Assembly (NCBI RefSeq): GCF_042731755.1
Contig: NZ_JBHWLR010000008.1
Coordinates: 1-64,000, forward strand
Reading direction: 5' to 3'
From: Promicromonospora sp042731755
GTDB lineage: Bacteria > Actinomycetota > Actinomycetes > Actinomycetales > Cellulomonadaceae
DNA length: 64,000 bases
The notes beneath the pieces were generated by a model. The model was given only the letters and a program-made list of their open reading frames with translations, was not told where the DNA came from and ran no database searches. Numbering within the stretch: the first letter of the stretch is position 1; each line of letters opens with the position of its first letter. The position numbers and the translations under genes are program-made. Shown here one piece after another: positions 1 through 7,070 of this stretch.

Positions 1-94
1 CCGCGGCGTACCAGTCGTGGACCAGGATCTCGCCGTCCGTCAGCGTGGTCGTGGCGCGGGCGAGCTCGCCCCAGGCGGACGGGACGGTCGCGGC
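1..94 (-). CDS. Unidentified CDS fragment running off the left edge
   Basis: The minus strand is open to the window edge and reads a plausible protein segment containing WGELARATTTLTDGEILVH. No start codon can be placed, because the upstream side runs straight into a poly-G/poly-C stretch that probably contains sequencing errors. The segment has normal codon composition for this genome, so it looks coding rather than random. I do not recognise the family. It could be the interior of a gene whose 5' part was lost or frame-shifted by the homopolymer artefact. Confidence 0.35.
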
Positions 95-155
95 GGGGGG
101 GGGGGGGGGGTTCCTCTCTCGTCTTTGCCCCCCCCCTCCCCCCCCCCCCCCGGGG
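95..155. other. Poly-G / poly-C stretch, probable assembly artefact
   Basis: A run of about 16 G (95-110), a short pyrimidine-rich segment and then a C run broken by one T (128-151) separate the left-edge fragment from the metallopeptidase gene. Nothing in the surrounding sequence resembles it, except the region around the N gap near 6900-7010. It probably reflects poor read data at a contig join rather than biology. Confidence 0.6.
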
Positions 156-165
156 CTCTGTCGGC

Positions 166-510
166 TCAGTCCCAGCCGAGCTCGTGCAGGCGGTCGTCGT
201 CGATGCCGAAGTGGTGGGCGATCTCGTGGACCACGGTCACGGCCACCTCCTCGACGACGTCCTCGCGCGTGTCGCAGATCGCGAGGGTCGGGTTCCGGAA
301 GATGGTGATGCGGTCCGGCAGCGCCCCCGCGGCCCACATGTGGTCGCGCTCCGTGAGCGGCACGCCCTCGTAGAGGCCCAGGAGCTCGGGATCGTCCGCG
401 GGCGCGTCGTCCTCGACGAGCACCACCACGTTGTCCATCTGCGCCGCGAGATCGGGCGGCACGAGGTCCAGCCCCTCGCTGACGGCCGTCTCGAAGTCCT
501 CCCGCGTCAT
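166..510 (-). CDS. Zincin-like metallopeptidase family protein (small, HExxH)
   Basis: The predicted 114-residue cytoplasmic protein carries the zinc-binding HEIAH motif at residues 95-99, followed by HFGIDDDRLHELGW. This is the C-terminal signature of the small zincin-like metallopeptidase family (DUF1025-type) that is widespread in Actinobacteria. The frame stays open upstream to 618, but the extra residues are low in conservation character and overlap the tRNA-Glu gene, so the ATG at 510 (MTREDFETAV) is preferred. There is no signal peptide or membrane segment. The substrate is unknown for the family. The gene is convergent with nothing; its 3' end abuts the C-rich artefact. Confidence 0.85.
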   Translation of the reverse strand: MTREDFETAVSEGLDLVPPDLAAQMDNVVVLVEDDAPADDPELLGLYEGVPLTERDHMWAAGALPDRITIFRNPTLAICDTREDVVEEVAVTVVHEIAHHFGIDDDRLHELGWD

Positions 511-610
511 CTCCACCACGCACCCATCATCCCCGACGCGCGACACGTCCCGGACGCGACCCCCGACGTGCGGCGGAGCAGCCGACCGCCTGTAGACTTG
601 CCCGGTCTTG

Positions 611-683
611 GCCCCCATCGTCTAGCGGCCTAGGACCCCGCCCTTTCACGGCGGTAGCACGGGTTCGAATCCCGTTGGGGGTA
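611..683 (+). tRNA. tRNA-Glu (anticodon TTC)
   Basis: A complete 73-nt cloverleaf is visible. The acceptor stem GCCCCCA pairs with TGGGGGT (one G-T pair), with discriminator A at 683. The anticodon stem CCGCC/GGCGG encloses the loop CTTTCAC with anticodon TTC, and the T arm contains GGTTCGAATCC. CCA is not encoded. It is the first of three tRNA genes in the same orientation. Confidence 0.95.
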
Positions 684-827
684 CGGAACGGCTCGCTAGA
701 GCCGGGTTTCGTCTGCTGTGAGGCAGGTCATCCACCTGGTGCCCGGATCTGATTTCAGGTTCTGGCCCGCGGTGGGTTAGGGTACTCACGGCTCGAAACA
801 AGCCCCCCGATCGCGGGTAGCGATCAT

Positions 828-901
828 GGCCCTGTAGCGCAGTTGGTTAGCGCGCCGCCCTGTCACGGCGGAGGTCGCGGGTTCAAGTCCCGTCAGGGTC
901 G
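828..901 (+). tRNA. tRNA-Asp (anticodon GTC)
   Basis: A 74-nt cloverleaf with acceptor stem GGCCCTG/CAGGGTC and discriminator G. The anticodon arm has the loop CTGTCAC (GTC), and the T loop is GTTCAAGTC. It lies 144 nt downstream of tRNA-Glu. The interval between the two shows no gene. Confidence 0.95.
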
Positions 902-910
902 CGCGAGAGG

Positions 911-942
911 CGCCCGGATTGTCGGTCTCGACTATCCGGGCG
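911..942 (+). terminator. Hairpin between tRNA-Asp and tRNA-Phe
   Basis: CGCCCGGAT (from 911) and ATCCGGGCG (to 942) form a GC-rich 9-bp stem just downstream of tRNA-Asp. There is no T tract after it, so it may be a weak terminator or a tRNA-processing/transcript-stability element. Confidence 0.4.
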
Positions 943-952
943 TTCGCGCTAG

Positions 953-1025
953 GGCTCTGTAGCTCAGTTGGTAGAGCGTTCGACTGAAAATCGAAAGGTC
1001 ACCGGATCGACGCCGGTCGGAGCCA
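953..1025 (+). tRNA. tRNA-Phe (anticodon GAA)
   Basis: A 73-nt cloverleaf. The acceptor stem GGCTCTG/CGGAGCC is followed by discriminator A. The anticodon stem TTCGA/TCGAA encloses CTGAAAA with anticodon GAA. The D arm AGCTCAGTTGGTAGAGC is canonical. A strong terminator follows directly. Confidence 0.95.
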
Positions 1026-1030
1026 CAGCG

Positions 1031-1070
1031 AAGAACCCCCGGAACCCTTGAGGTCCGGGGGTTCTTCTTT
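1031..1070 (+). terminator. Rho-independent terminator after tRNA-Phe
   Basis: AAGAACCCCCGGA and TCCGGGGGTTCTT form a 13-bp stem around a short loop, followed by CTTTT. This is a textbook intrinsic terminator ending the tRNA transcription unit. Confidence 0.9.
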
Positions 1071-1145
1071 TGCCCCGAGCAACTCTGGCCGGGACGGAAC
1101 CGTGCGCGGCAGGTTGGCCCGGAAGACCCTGGTAGTTTCCCGCCC

Positions 1146-1610
1146 ATGGCTTCCCACGCACTCACCATTCCCGGCACCACCGGACAGATCGCGCTCGTTC
1201 CCGACATCTGGTGGGGGCGCAGCTACCTGACCGTCGACGGCAGCAAGGCACCGAGCGCCGGCAAGCGGGCCTTCACCCTGCAGGGCACGGACGGCCACCC
1301 TGTTGTCGCGACGCTCGGACGCACTGCCCTGTTCGCGTCGGTGCCGCCCGTCGAGGTGAACGGCGAGACGTATCTCGCGGTCGAACCCGCTCCTGTGGTC
1401 GTCCGCGTGATCGGCATGCTGCCGATCTTGCTCGTCGCGTTCGGTGGGCTCCTGGGTGCACTGGTCGCGGTGCTCGCGGTCATCGTCAACTTCAGGATCG
1501 CCGGGAGCAGCCTCTCGACGGGTGCGAAGAGCGGCATCATGATCGCCGTGGCGGCCGCCGCCTACGCGATCTGGCTGGTGACCGCGGGCATCTTCGCGGC
1601 GGCTCTCTGA
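1146..1610 (+). CDS. Hypothetical membrane protein with two C-terminal helices
   Basis: A 154-residue protein of unknown function. The N-terminal ~90 residues are soluble and mostly beta-like (GRSYLTVDGSKAPSAGKRAF), and two hydrophobic helices follow at about 90-115 and 130-153. The layout suggests an extracellular or cytoplasmic beta domain tethered by a helical hairpin. The ATG lies 75 nt after the tRNA terminator, so the gene probably has its own promoter. No catalytic motif is evident, and no family is recognised. Confidence 0.65.
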   Translation: MASHALTIPGTTGQIALVPDIWWGRSYLTVDGSKAPSAGKRAFTLQGTDGHPVVATLGRTALFASVPPVEVNGETYLAVEPAPVVVRVIGMLPILLVAFGGLLGALVAVLAVIVNFRIAGSSLSTGAKSGIMIAVAAAAYAIWLVTAGIFAAAL

Positions 1611-1699
1611 TCGCCCTGGGACGATCTCGACGTCCTGCGTGAAGATTCCCCAGGTCCCTTAAGCCGACGCCGGCGAACAGCGCGCGGCGGCCGGTCTGA

Positions 1700-1781
1700 G
1701 GCAATTCCTTCCAGCAATTGCGCATTGGCGAGTGATCCCCTTCATGCCTTTACTGGAAGCCACGCCGCGCCAGGAATTGCC
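1700..1781. repeat. Separated inverted repeat in the 1611-1849 intergenic region
   Basis: GGCAATTCC (1700-1708) and GGAATTGCC (1773-1781) are perfect inverted copies 64 nt apart, upstream of the Holin-X gene. The interval is AT-richer than its surroundings and probably holds the promoter of the 1850-2643 pair. A regulatory role is only inferred. Confidence 0.3.
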
Positions 1782-1849
1782 CCATGAGCTCTTGGCCTGT
1801 TGAGTTGTCTTCAGCGGCGCAGGCCGAATCCGGCGGCACGGGAGGGCAG

Positions 1850-2302
1850 ATGATCGACGACGTGAAGATCGACGGCCAGGCAGGAACGGCAGGAAGCGGC
1901 CCGGAGAGCACGCCAGGACCCGGGCAGCCGCTCTCCCTGGGCAAGCTGGTCGAGCAGGTCTCAGAGCAGGCCTCACGCCTCGTCCGTGCCGAGATCGAGC
2001 TGGCCAAGGCGGAGCTCGCCGAGAAGGCCAAGAAGTCCGGCATCGGCATCGGACTGCTCGTCGTGGCGCTCCTGATCCTCGCGTACGCCGCCGGCGTGCT
2101 GCTCCTGGCGGCCGTGTACGGGCTCGGCACGGTGTGGCCCCTCTGGCTGTCGGCACTCGCCATCGGCGGCTTCATGGTGCTCGTCGTGATCATCCTGGCG
2201 CTCGCGGGCGCCCAGCTCCTGAAGAAGGCCACGAACCCGCCCGAGAGCGTCCAGCGCGTCAAGGACGACATCACGTCGATCAAGGAGGGGATGCAGCGAT
2301 GA
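1850..2302 (+). CDS. Phage-holin-family (Holin-X type) membrane protein
   Basis: This 150-residue protein has the layout of the actinobacterial Holin-X family: a charged amphipathic helix (LVRAEIELAKAELAEKAKK, about residues 47-65), then two long hydrophobic helices (about 70-95 and 105-130) and a short charged tail. These proteins are chromosomal and are not evidence of a prophage; their role at the envelope is poorly defined. An upstream in-frame ATG at 1784 exists, but the one at 1850 follows GGGAGG with good spacing. The stop overlaps the next gene's start (ATGA), implying translational coupling. Confidence 0.8.
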   Translation: MIDDVKIDGQAGTAGSGPESTPGPGQPLSLGKLVEQVSEQASRLVRAEIELAKAELAEKAKKSGIGIGLLVVALLILAYAAGVLLLAAVYGLGTVWPLWLSALAIGGFMVLVVIILALAGAQLLKKATNPPESVQRVKDDITSIKEGMQR

Positions 2303-2643
2303 GCACTCCGACACCGCCGCCCACGCCCAGCAGCCGCGAGCTCGAGGCCGAGGTGCTCCGCACCCGCGCCGACCTCGCCGCGTCCATCGACGAGCTCACC
2401 ACCCGCCTCAGCCCGGGGTACCAGGCGTCACGCATCGCCCACGAGGCCAAGCAGGCCGCGAGCGACGCCGGCGCCATGGCCGCCGGAGCCTTCGGGAACA
2501 AGAACGGCGGGCACAAGAACGGCCCGGCGCAAGATCCGCGCCGGGCCCGCAACGCCAAGGTTGTGATCGGTGCCGCGATCGGGCTCGTGGCCATCGGCAC
2601 CGCTGTGGTCGTGACCGCTGTGCTCAGGCGCGCGCGGGGCTGA
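2299..2643 (+). CDS. DUF3618 domain-containing protein
   Basis: A 114-residue protein. Residues 10-60 (ELEAEVLRTRADLAASIDELTTRLSP) match the DUF3618 helix signature, an alanine/asparagine-rich linker follows, and a single transmembrane helix ends the protein (about 88-110). DUF3618 proteins commonly sit beside Holin-X proteins, as here with a 4-base overlap, so the two probably act together at the membrane. The function is not established. The middle segment (NKNGGHKNG) is low-complexity. Confidence 0.8.
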   Translation: MSTPTPPPTPSSRELEAEVLRTRADLAASIDELTTRLSPGYQASRIAHEAKQAASDAGAMAAGAFGNKNGGHKNGPAQDPRRARNAKVVIGAAIGLVAIGTAVVVTAVLRRARG

Positions 2644-2707
2644 GCTGGGGGGCAGCACCCGGCGCGCCTTCGTCCTACCTGCCGACCAATCCGTCAACGA
2701 CGCCCGA

Positions 2708-2917
2708 CTAGTTGTCGGTGTCGCCCGAGCTGTCCGCTGCCGCACCGAGCAGCGCCCGAACCTCGGACTCCTTGTAGCGGCGGTGACCGCCAAGTGTCCG
2801 GATCGACGAGAGCTTTCCCGCTTTTGCCCAACGCGTTACTGTCTTGGGGTCAACACGGAACAAGCTCGCTACCTCGGCAGGCGTGAGCAGGACCTCGGAT
2901 TCTCCGTGGATGGACAT
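2708..2917 (-). CDS. bldC: BldC-type MerR-like transcriptional regulator
   Basis: A 69-residue protein with a winged-helix MerR-type DNA-binding domain over most of its length: LLTPAEVASLFRVDPKTVTRWAKAGKLSSIRTLGGHRRY. This is the hallmark of BldC, which binds DNA cooperatively as head-to-tail oligomers and controls development and stress genes in Streptomyces. There is no effector domain. The gene is monocistronic, and the 593 nt upstream to the next gene carry no other convincing ORF. The assignment is secure as a family; a developmental role in this organism is inferred. Confidence 0.92.
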   Translation of the reverse strand: MSIHGESEVLLTPAEVASLFRVDPKTVTRWAKAGKLSSIRTLGGHRRYKESEVRALLGAAADSSGDTDN

Positions 2918-3510
2918 CCCCGCACCTCCTCCGGAACGGTGCCGGCCTGGCCGTACCAGGCGGTTGACGACACCCGCTCTTGCACCATTGTTAGCAGCAA
3001 ACGGGATTTAGGCGACTTGGGGACGGGGTTTATTCCCTCACTTTCTCCGCCACTCGCCACGCGCGCCCGTTTCGGGCGAGTCTCGGACACGTGCGACACG
3101 CCGACGCCGACATTTCGCCGCTCCTCCGGGCAGCACGCGCGCCGACCCGAGGGCGGGCTCGAACAGGCCCCGGACGCCCGCCAGGACTCGGCAAAGCGCC
3201 GGACCGGACCGTCGGGACACCCGGGCGGCATCGCCCGGTAGCCGTGGGTCCGGAGCCGCACCCGGAGCGCCGTCTACCTCAGAAATGCCATGTATCGGTC
3301 AAGGGGTGGTCGGGGGACCAGTCGGAACAAGTCGGCAAGGGGGTCGGAACGACTCCAATGTCACATCGGCGGATGGGACGAATCACGTCCACGGACTGGA
3401 AGAAACGCCGTACCAGCATGTAACGTTGGAACCTGGACAGACGAAACGCTACGGGGCCGCACGTCCATGCACGGTGCCGCCCCGCTCCTACGTTGAGGGG
3501 GGTCGGAGCC
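2918..3510. other. 593-nt intergenic region between divergent bldC and DUF3073 gene
   Basis: No ORF with convincing coding character was found on either strand. It should contain the promoters of both divergent genes. The left part, next to bldC, is AT-richer (GTTAGCAGCAAACGGGATTTA near 2990), and the right part is rich in short direct repeats of CGG/GGA. I see no riboswitch or long inverted repeat in it. Confidence 0.5.
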
Positions 3511-3723
3511 ATGGGCCGCGGCCGTCAGAAGGCTAAGCAGACCAAGGTTGCTCGCGAGCTGAAGTACTACAGCCCGGACACCAATTATCACGCCCTCGAG
3601 CAGGAGCTCAGCGGAGACTCCCGCACGGATGTTGCGACACAGTCGCGGTGGGATTCCTCGGAGGACGAGGAGTACGACAACAGGTACTCCGACTGGGCGG
3701 ACCAGGACGGCAACACGCGCTGA
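3511..3723 (+). CDS. DUF3073 domain-containing protein
   Basis: A 70-residue, highly charged protein beginning MGRGRQKAKQTKVARELKYYSPDT, which is the diagnostic N-terminus of the actinobacterial DUF3073 family. The C-terminal half is acidic and rich in Asp, Glu, Tyr and Ser (SSEDEEYDNRYSDW). The start at 3511 is chosen because the family begins at MGRG; the ATG at 3493 is in frame but adds unconserved residues. Family members often lie next to purM, as here. Function is unknown; the basic head suggests nucleic-acid binding (inference). Confidence 0.88.
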   Translation: MGRGRQKAKQTKVARELKYYSPDTNYHALEQELSGDSRTDVATQSRWDSSEDEEYDNRYSDWADQDGNTR

Positions 3724-3751
3724 GGGTGCCGGCGCGTTTGCGCCGGCCCCC
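3724..3751. terminator. Bidirectional hairpin between DUF3073 gene and purM
   Basis: GCCGGCGC and GCGCCGGC (3728-3747) pair around a GTTT loop, extended by GGG/CCC. It lies between two convergent genes and can terminate both. Confidence 0.7.
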
Positions 3752-3783
3752 AGGCCTGGTCCTCGGACCGGTCTGCCACCGCC

Positions 3784-4890
3784 TCAGCGGTAGTCGTTCA
3801 CCAGCCTGACCGCGCCGCCGGACACACCCTTCGTTCCCGCGACCAGGTCTTCCTGTGCCGTCGAGGCGTCCAAGGTCTCCACGCTGCCCAGCGTCCATGC
3901 CGGCACGCCCAGCGCGGACAGCCGGGCCAGCGCCGCGTCAGCGCCGTCGGCGCCCACCACGGCCACCATGCCGACACCCAGGTTCAGGGTGTTCTCCAGG
4001 TCGCGCCGCGGCACGCCGCCGAGGCTGCGCACCATCTGGAACACGGCGGGCACGTCCCAGGACGCGCGGTCGACCGTCGCCACGAGCCCGGCGGGCAGCA
4101 CGCGCGCCAGGTTGGCCGCCAGCCCGCCGCCCGTCACGTGCGTGAAGGCGTGGACCTGCGCCGCCTCGTCGGCGGCCAGCGCCAGGCAGTCCGAGGCGTA
4201 GACGCGCGTGGGCTCCAGGAGCTCCTCGCCCAGGGCGCGCCCCAGGTCGTCCACGTGCCGGTCCAGCGCCCAGCCCGCGTGCTTGATCACGGCGCGCACC
4301 AGGGAGTACCCGTTGGAGTGCAGGCCGCTGGAGGCGAGGGCGATCAGCACGTCACCGGGCTGCACCCGGTCCGGGCCCAGCACCTTGTCGGCCTCCACGA
4401 TGCCCGTGGCGGCGCCGGCGACGTCGTACTCGTCCGGGTCCAGGAGGCCCGGGTGCTCGGCCGTCTCGCCGCCCACCAGGGCCGTGTCGGCCACCTCGCA
4501 CGCCTGGGCGATGCCGCGCACGATGTCCGCGATCCGCTCCGGCACGACCTTGCCCGTGGCGATGTAGTCGGTCATGAAGAGCGGCTTGGCCCCCATCACG
4601 ACGATGTCGTCCACGACCATGCCCACCAGGTCGAACCCGATGGTGTCGTGCTTGTCCATGGCCTGCGCAATCGCGACCTTGGTGCCGACGCCGTCCGTGG
4701 ACGTCGCCAGCAGCGGCGCGCGGTAGCCCTTGAAGGCCGACAGGTCGTACAGGCCGGCGAATCCGCCCACCCCGCCGAGCACGGCCGGGCCCTGCGTGCG
4801 CCGCACGGCGTCCTTCATGAGCTCGACGGCCTTGTCGCCCGCCTCGGTGTCCACGCCTGCGGCGGCGTACGTCAGGCCTTCGGAAGTCAC
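3784..4890 (-). CDS. purM: Phosphoribosylformylglycinamidine cyclo-ligase (AIR synthetase)
   Basis: A 368-residue cytosolic enzyme catalysing the ATP-dependent closure of FGAM to AIR, step 5 of purine synthesis. Family motifs are present: YAAAGVDTEAGDKAVE at the N-terminus, GGFAGLYD, the TDGVGTK segment near residue 70, FMTDYIATGK, GETAEHPG, ASSGLHSNGYSLVR and HVTGGGLAANLARVLP. The start is a GTG at 4890 preceded by AGGAGC; further upstream the frame enters the purF coding region. It follows purF by 35 nt on the same strand, so the two are probably cotranscribed. Confidence 0.95.
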   Translation of the reverse strand: MTSEGLTYAAAGVDTEAGDKAVELMKDAVRRTQGPAVLGGVGGFAGLYDLSAFKGYRAPLLATSTDGVGTKVAIAQAMDKHDTIGFDLVGMVVDDIVVMGAKPLFMTDYIATGKVVPERIADIVRGIAQACEVADTALVGGETAEHPGLLDPDEYDVAGAATGIVEADKVLGPDRVQPGDVLIALASSGLHSNGYSLVRAVIKHAGWALDRHVDDLGRALGEELLEPTRVYASDCLALAADEAAQVHAFTHVTGGGLAANLARVLPAGLVATVDRASWDVPAVFQMVRSLGGVPRRDLENTLNLGVGMVAVVGADGADAALARLSALGVPAWTLGSVETLDASTAQEDLVAGTKGVSGGAVRLVNDYR

Positions 4891-4925
4891 GGGTGCTCCT
4901 GCGTCGTTCGGGTGGTGTACGTGGG

Positions 4926-6473
4926 TCACGGGTGGTCGAGCGCGGTCGAGCCGCCGGTGCTCACGGTGAGCTGCTTGAGCCCGTCCTCGGGCTGGCCGAG
5001 CGGCAGCTCCGCCTGCTCCAGGAGGTGCTTGCCGAGCTGGTCGTCCGGGGGCAGCTCGATCGGGTACTTGCCCGTGAAGCAGGCGGCGCAGAGCTGCGAG
5101 CTCGGCTGCTCGGTCGCGGCGATCATGCCCTCTGTGGTGATGTAGCCGAGGCTGTCGGCGCCGAGCGACTGGCCGATCTCCTCGACCGCCAGGCCGTTCG
5201 CGATGAGCTCGGCGCGCGACGCGAAGTCGATGCCGTAGAAGCAGGGCCACTTGACCGGCGGCGACGAGATGCGCACGTGCACCTCGGCCGCGCCCGCCTC
5301 CCGCAGCATGCGGATCAGGGCGCGCTGGGTGTTGCCGCGCACGATCGAGTCGTCCACGACCACCAGGCGCTTGCCCTTGATCACCTCGCGCAGCGGGTTG
5401 AGCTTCAGGCGGATGCCGAGCTGCCGCAGCGTGTCGGACGGCTGGATGAACGTGCGGCCGACGTAGGCGTTCTTGGTGAGGCCCTGTCCGAACGGGATGC
5501 CCGACTCCGCGGCGTACCCGACGGCCGCCGGCGTGCCGGACTCCGGCGTCGGGATCACGAGGTCGGCCTCGACGGGGTGCTCGCGTGCCAGGGTGCGGCC
5601 CATCTGGACGCGCGCGGCGTGCACCGAGCGGCCGTTGATGGTGTTGTCCGGCCGGGCCAGGTACACGTACTCGAAGACGCAGGCTGCCCGCTCGGCCTGG
5701 GCGAAGCGCACGGAGCGCATGCCGTCGGCGTCGATGCAGATGAGCTCGCCGGGTTCGACGTCGCGCACGTAGGACGCGCCCACGATGTCGAGGGCCGGGG
5801 TCTCGCTGGCGACCACCCAGCCGCGGTCGAGGCGGCCGAGCACCAGGGGGCGCACGCCCTGCGGGTCACGCGCCGCGTACAGGGTGTTCTCGTCCATGAA
5901 GACCAGGGAGAACGCCCCGCGGAGCCGCGGCAGCACCTCGAGGGCCGTGGCCTCCAGCGTGTGGTCGGCGTCGCCCGCGAAGAGCGCGGTGATCAGGGCC
6001 GTGTCCGTGGTGTTGCCGCGGGCGAGCTCGCCGCGGCGCTGGGCGCCGTAGCGCTCGGCCACGAGGTTGACGAGCTCGGCCGAGTTGGTCAGGTTGCCGT
6101 TGTGGCCCAGGGCCACCGTGCCCGACGCCGTGGCGCCAAGCGTCGGCTGGGCGTTCTCCCAGGTCACGCCACCGGTGGTGGAGTACCGGCAGTGCCCGAC
6201 GGCGATGTGGCCGGTCAGTGCGTTCAGGGCTGTCTCGTCGAAGACCTGGGAGACGAGTCCCATGTCCTTGTAGACGAGGATCTGCTCACCGTTGCTGGTG
6301 GCGATGCCCGCGGACTCCTGTCCGCGGTGCTGGAGGGCGTACAGACCGAAGTACGCGAGCTTGGCGACCTCCTCACCGGGTGCCCAGACCCCGAAGACGC
6401 CACATGCGTCCTGGGGGCCCTTCTCGCCGGGCATGAGGTCGTGGTTGAGTCGGCCATCTCCGCGCAGAGGCAT
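4926..6473 (-). CDS. purF: Amidophosphoribosyltransferase
   Basis: A 515-residue enzyme for the first committed step of purine synthesis: PRPP plus glutamine to 5-phosphoribosylamine. The N-terminal Ntn glutamine amidotransferase domain contains the nucleophile Cys24 (DACGVFGVW) after a short propeptide that should be removed, then LQHRGQESAGIA and GHNGNLTN. The C-terminal phosphoribosyltransferase domain has VVVDDSIVRGNT (PRPP loop). CAACFTGKYP near the C-terminus fits the B. subtilis-type, iron-sulfur-containing class, which also has a propeptide. purM follows directly. Confidence 0.96.
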   Translation of the reverse strand: MPLRGDGRLNHDLMPGEKGPQDACGVFGVWAPGEEVAKLAYFGLYALQHRGQESAGIATSNGEQILVYKDMGLVSQVFDETALNALTGHIAVGHCRYSTTGGVTWENAQPTLGATASGTVALGHNGNLTNSAELVNLVAERYGAQRRGELARGNTTDTALITALFAGDADHTLEATALEVLPRLRGAFSLVFMDENTLYAARDPQGVRPLVLGRLDRGWVVASETPALDIVGASYVRDVEPGELICIDADGMRSVRFAQAERAACVFEYVYLARPDNTINGRSVHAARVQMGRTLAREHPVEADLVIPTPESGTPAAVGYAAESGIPFGQGLTKNAYVGRTFIQPSDTLRQLGIRLKLNPLREVIKGKRLVVVDDSIVRGNTQRALIRMLREAGAAEVHVRISSPPVKWPCFYGIDFASRAELIANGLAVEEIGQSLGADSLGYITTEGMIAATEQPSSQLCAACFTGKYPIELPPDDQLGKHLLEQAELPLGQPEDGLKQLTVSTGGSTALDHP

Positions 6474-6531
6474 GTTCCGAGTATCCCATGCGGCCGGATG
6501 TCCGTGACCGGCCTCGCATGTGACCTCCGCG

Positions 6532-6831
6532 TCAGCGGCCGCGCAGGCTCCGGCGGTCCGCGATCACCGCGAACAGGCCCGCCAGCAGGGTGGTCACCAT
6601 CGTGACGAAGGCGGTCAGCACCGTGACGTAGACGCCGGGCTTCATCAGCCCGGCGGCCGACGGCGAGCTGACCAGGTAGAACGACAGGAGCAGGCCGAGC
6701 ACGACGCCGACCAGCGCGCCGGTCAGGAAGAAGGCCTTGTACCGCGGGGCGCGGCGCACGGTCGCCGGGTCGACGACGTCGCGCACCTCCACGTCGTCGG
6801 CGGAGTCGCTGGCTGCCTGGGTCTCACTCAC
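6532..6831 (-). CDS. Small two-helix membrane protein upstream of purF
   Basis: A 99-residue protein starting at a GTG (VSETQAASDSADD). An acidic 30-residue N-terminus is followed by two hydrophobic helices (about residues 33-57 and 70-92), separated by a short loop, and a basic tail (DRRSLRGR) that predicts a cytoplasmic C-terminus. Unnamed proteins of this shape occur beside purF in Actinobacteria. It is 58 nt upstream of purF on the same strand and may be in its operon. The frame extends upstream to 6894, but that part runs toward the assembly gap. Confidence 0.6.
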   Translation of the reverse strand: MSETQAASDSADDVEVRDVVDPATVRRAPRYKAFFLTGALVGVVLGLLLSFYLVSSPSAAGLMKPGVYVTVLTAFVTMVTTLLAGLFAVIADRRSLRGR

Positions 6832-6894
6832 GCCACCCAGGGTACGCGTCCCGGCCGCACCGGCCGAAAGCCGTGGCCACGGGGGAAACGACAA

Positions 6895-7070
6895 CCGGCC
6901 GGGTGTGTGAGGGGANNNNNNNNNNGGGGGTGTTTGTCGTAAATGAGGGGGGGACGTGTTCGAGGCAAGACGGAGAAGAGAGGGGGGGGGGGGGGGGGGA
7001 AAAAGAGTGGGGGGGGGTAGGGGGCCTCGGGCCCAGACACCCCCCGGCCGGCGGAGCGGCCCATCTCAGG
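6895..7070. other. Assembly gap with low-quality flanks
   Basis: Ten N (6916-6925) mark a scaffold gap. The 3' flank contains G runs of up to 18 nt (about 6981-6998) interrupted by fragments such as GACGGAGAAGAG and GAAAAAGAGTG, which resemble pieces of Illumina adapter. No gene is credible here. The true 3' flank of the nuclease gene may be missing. Confidence 0.75.

Noticed and set aside
1850..2643. Holin-X gene as a sign of a prophage
   Set aside because: The Holin-X/DUF3618 pair is a normal chromosomal pair in Actinobacteria; no phage structural, lysis or integrase genes are nearby.
2918..3510. Small genes in the bldC upstream region
   Set aside because: Several short frames exist on both strands, but none has a ribosome binding site plus plausible composition.
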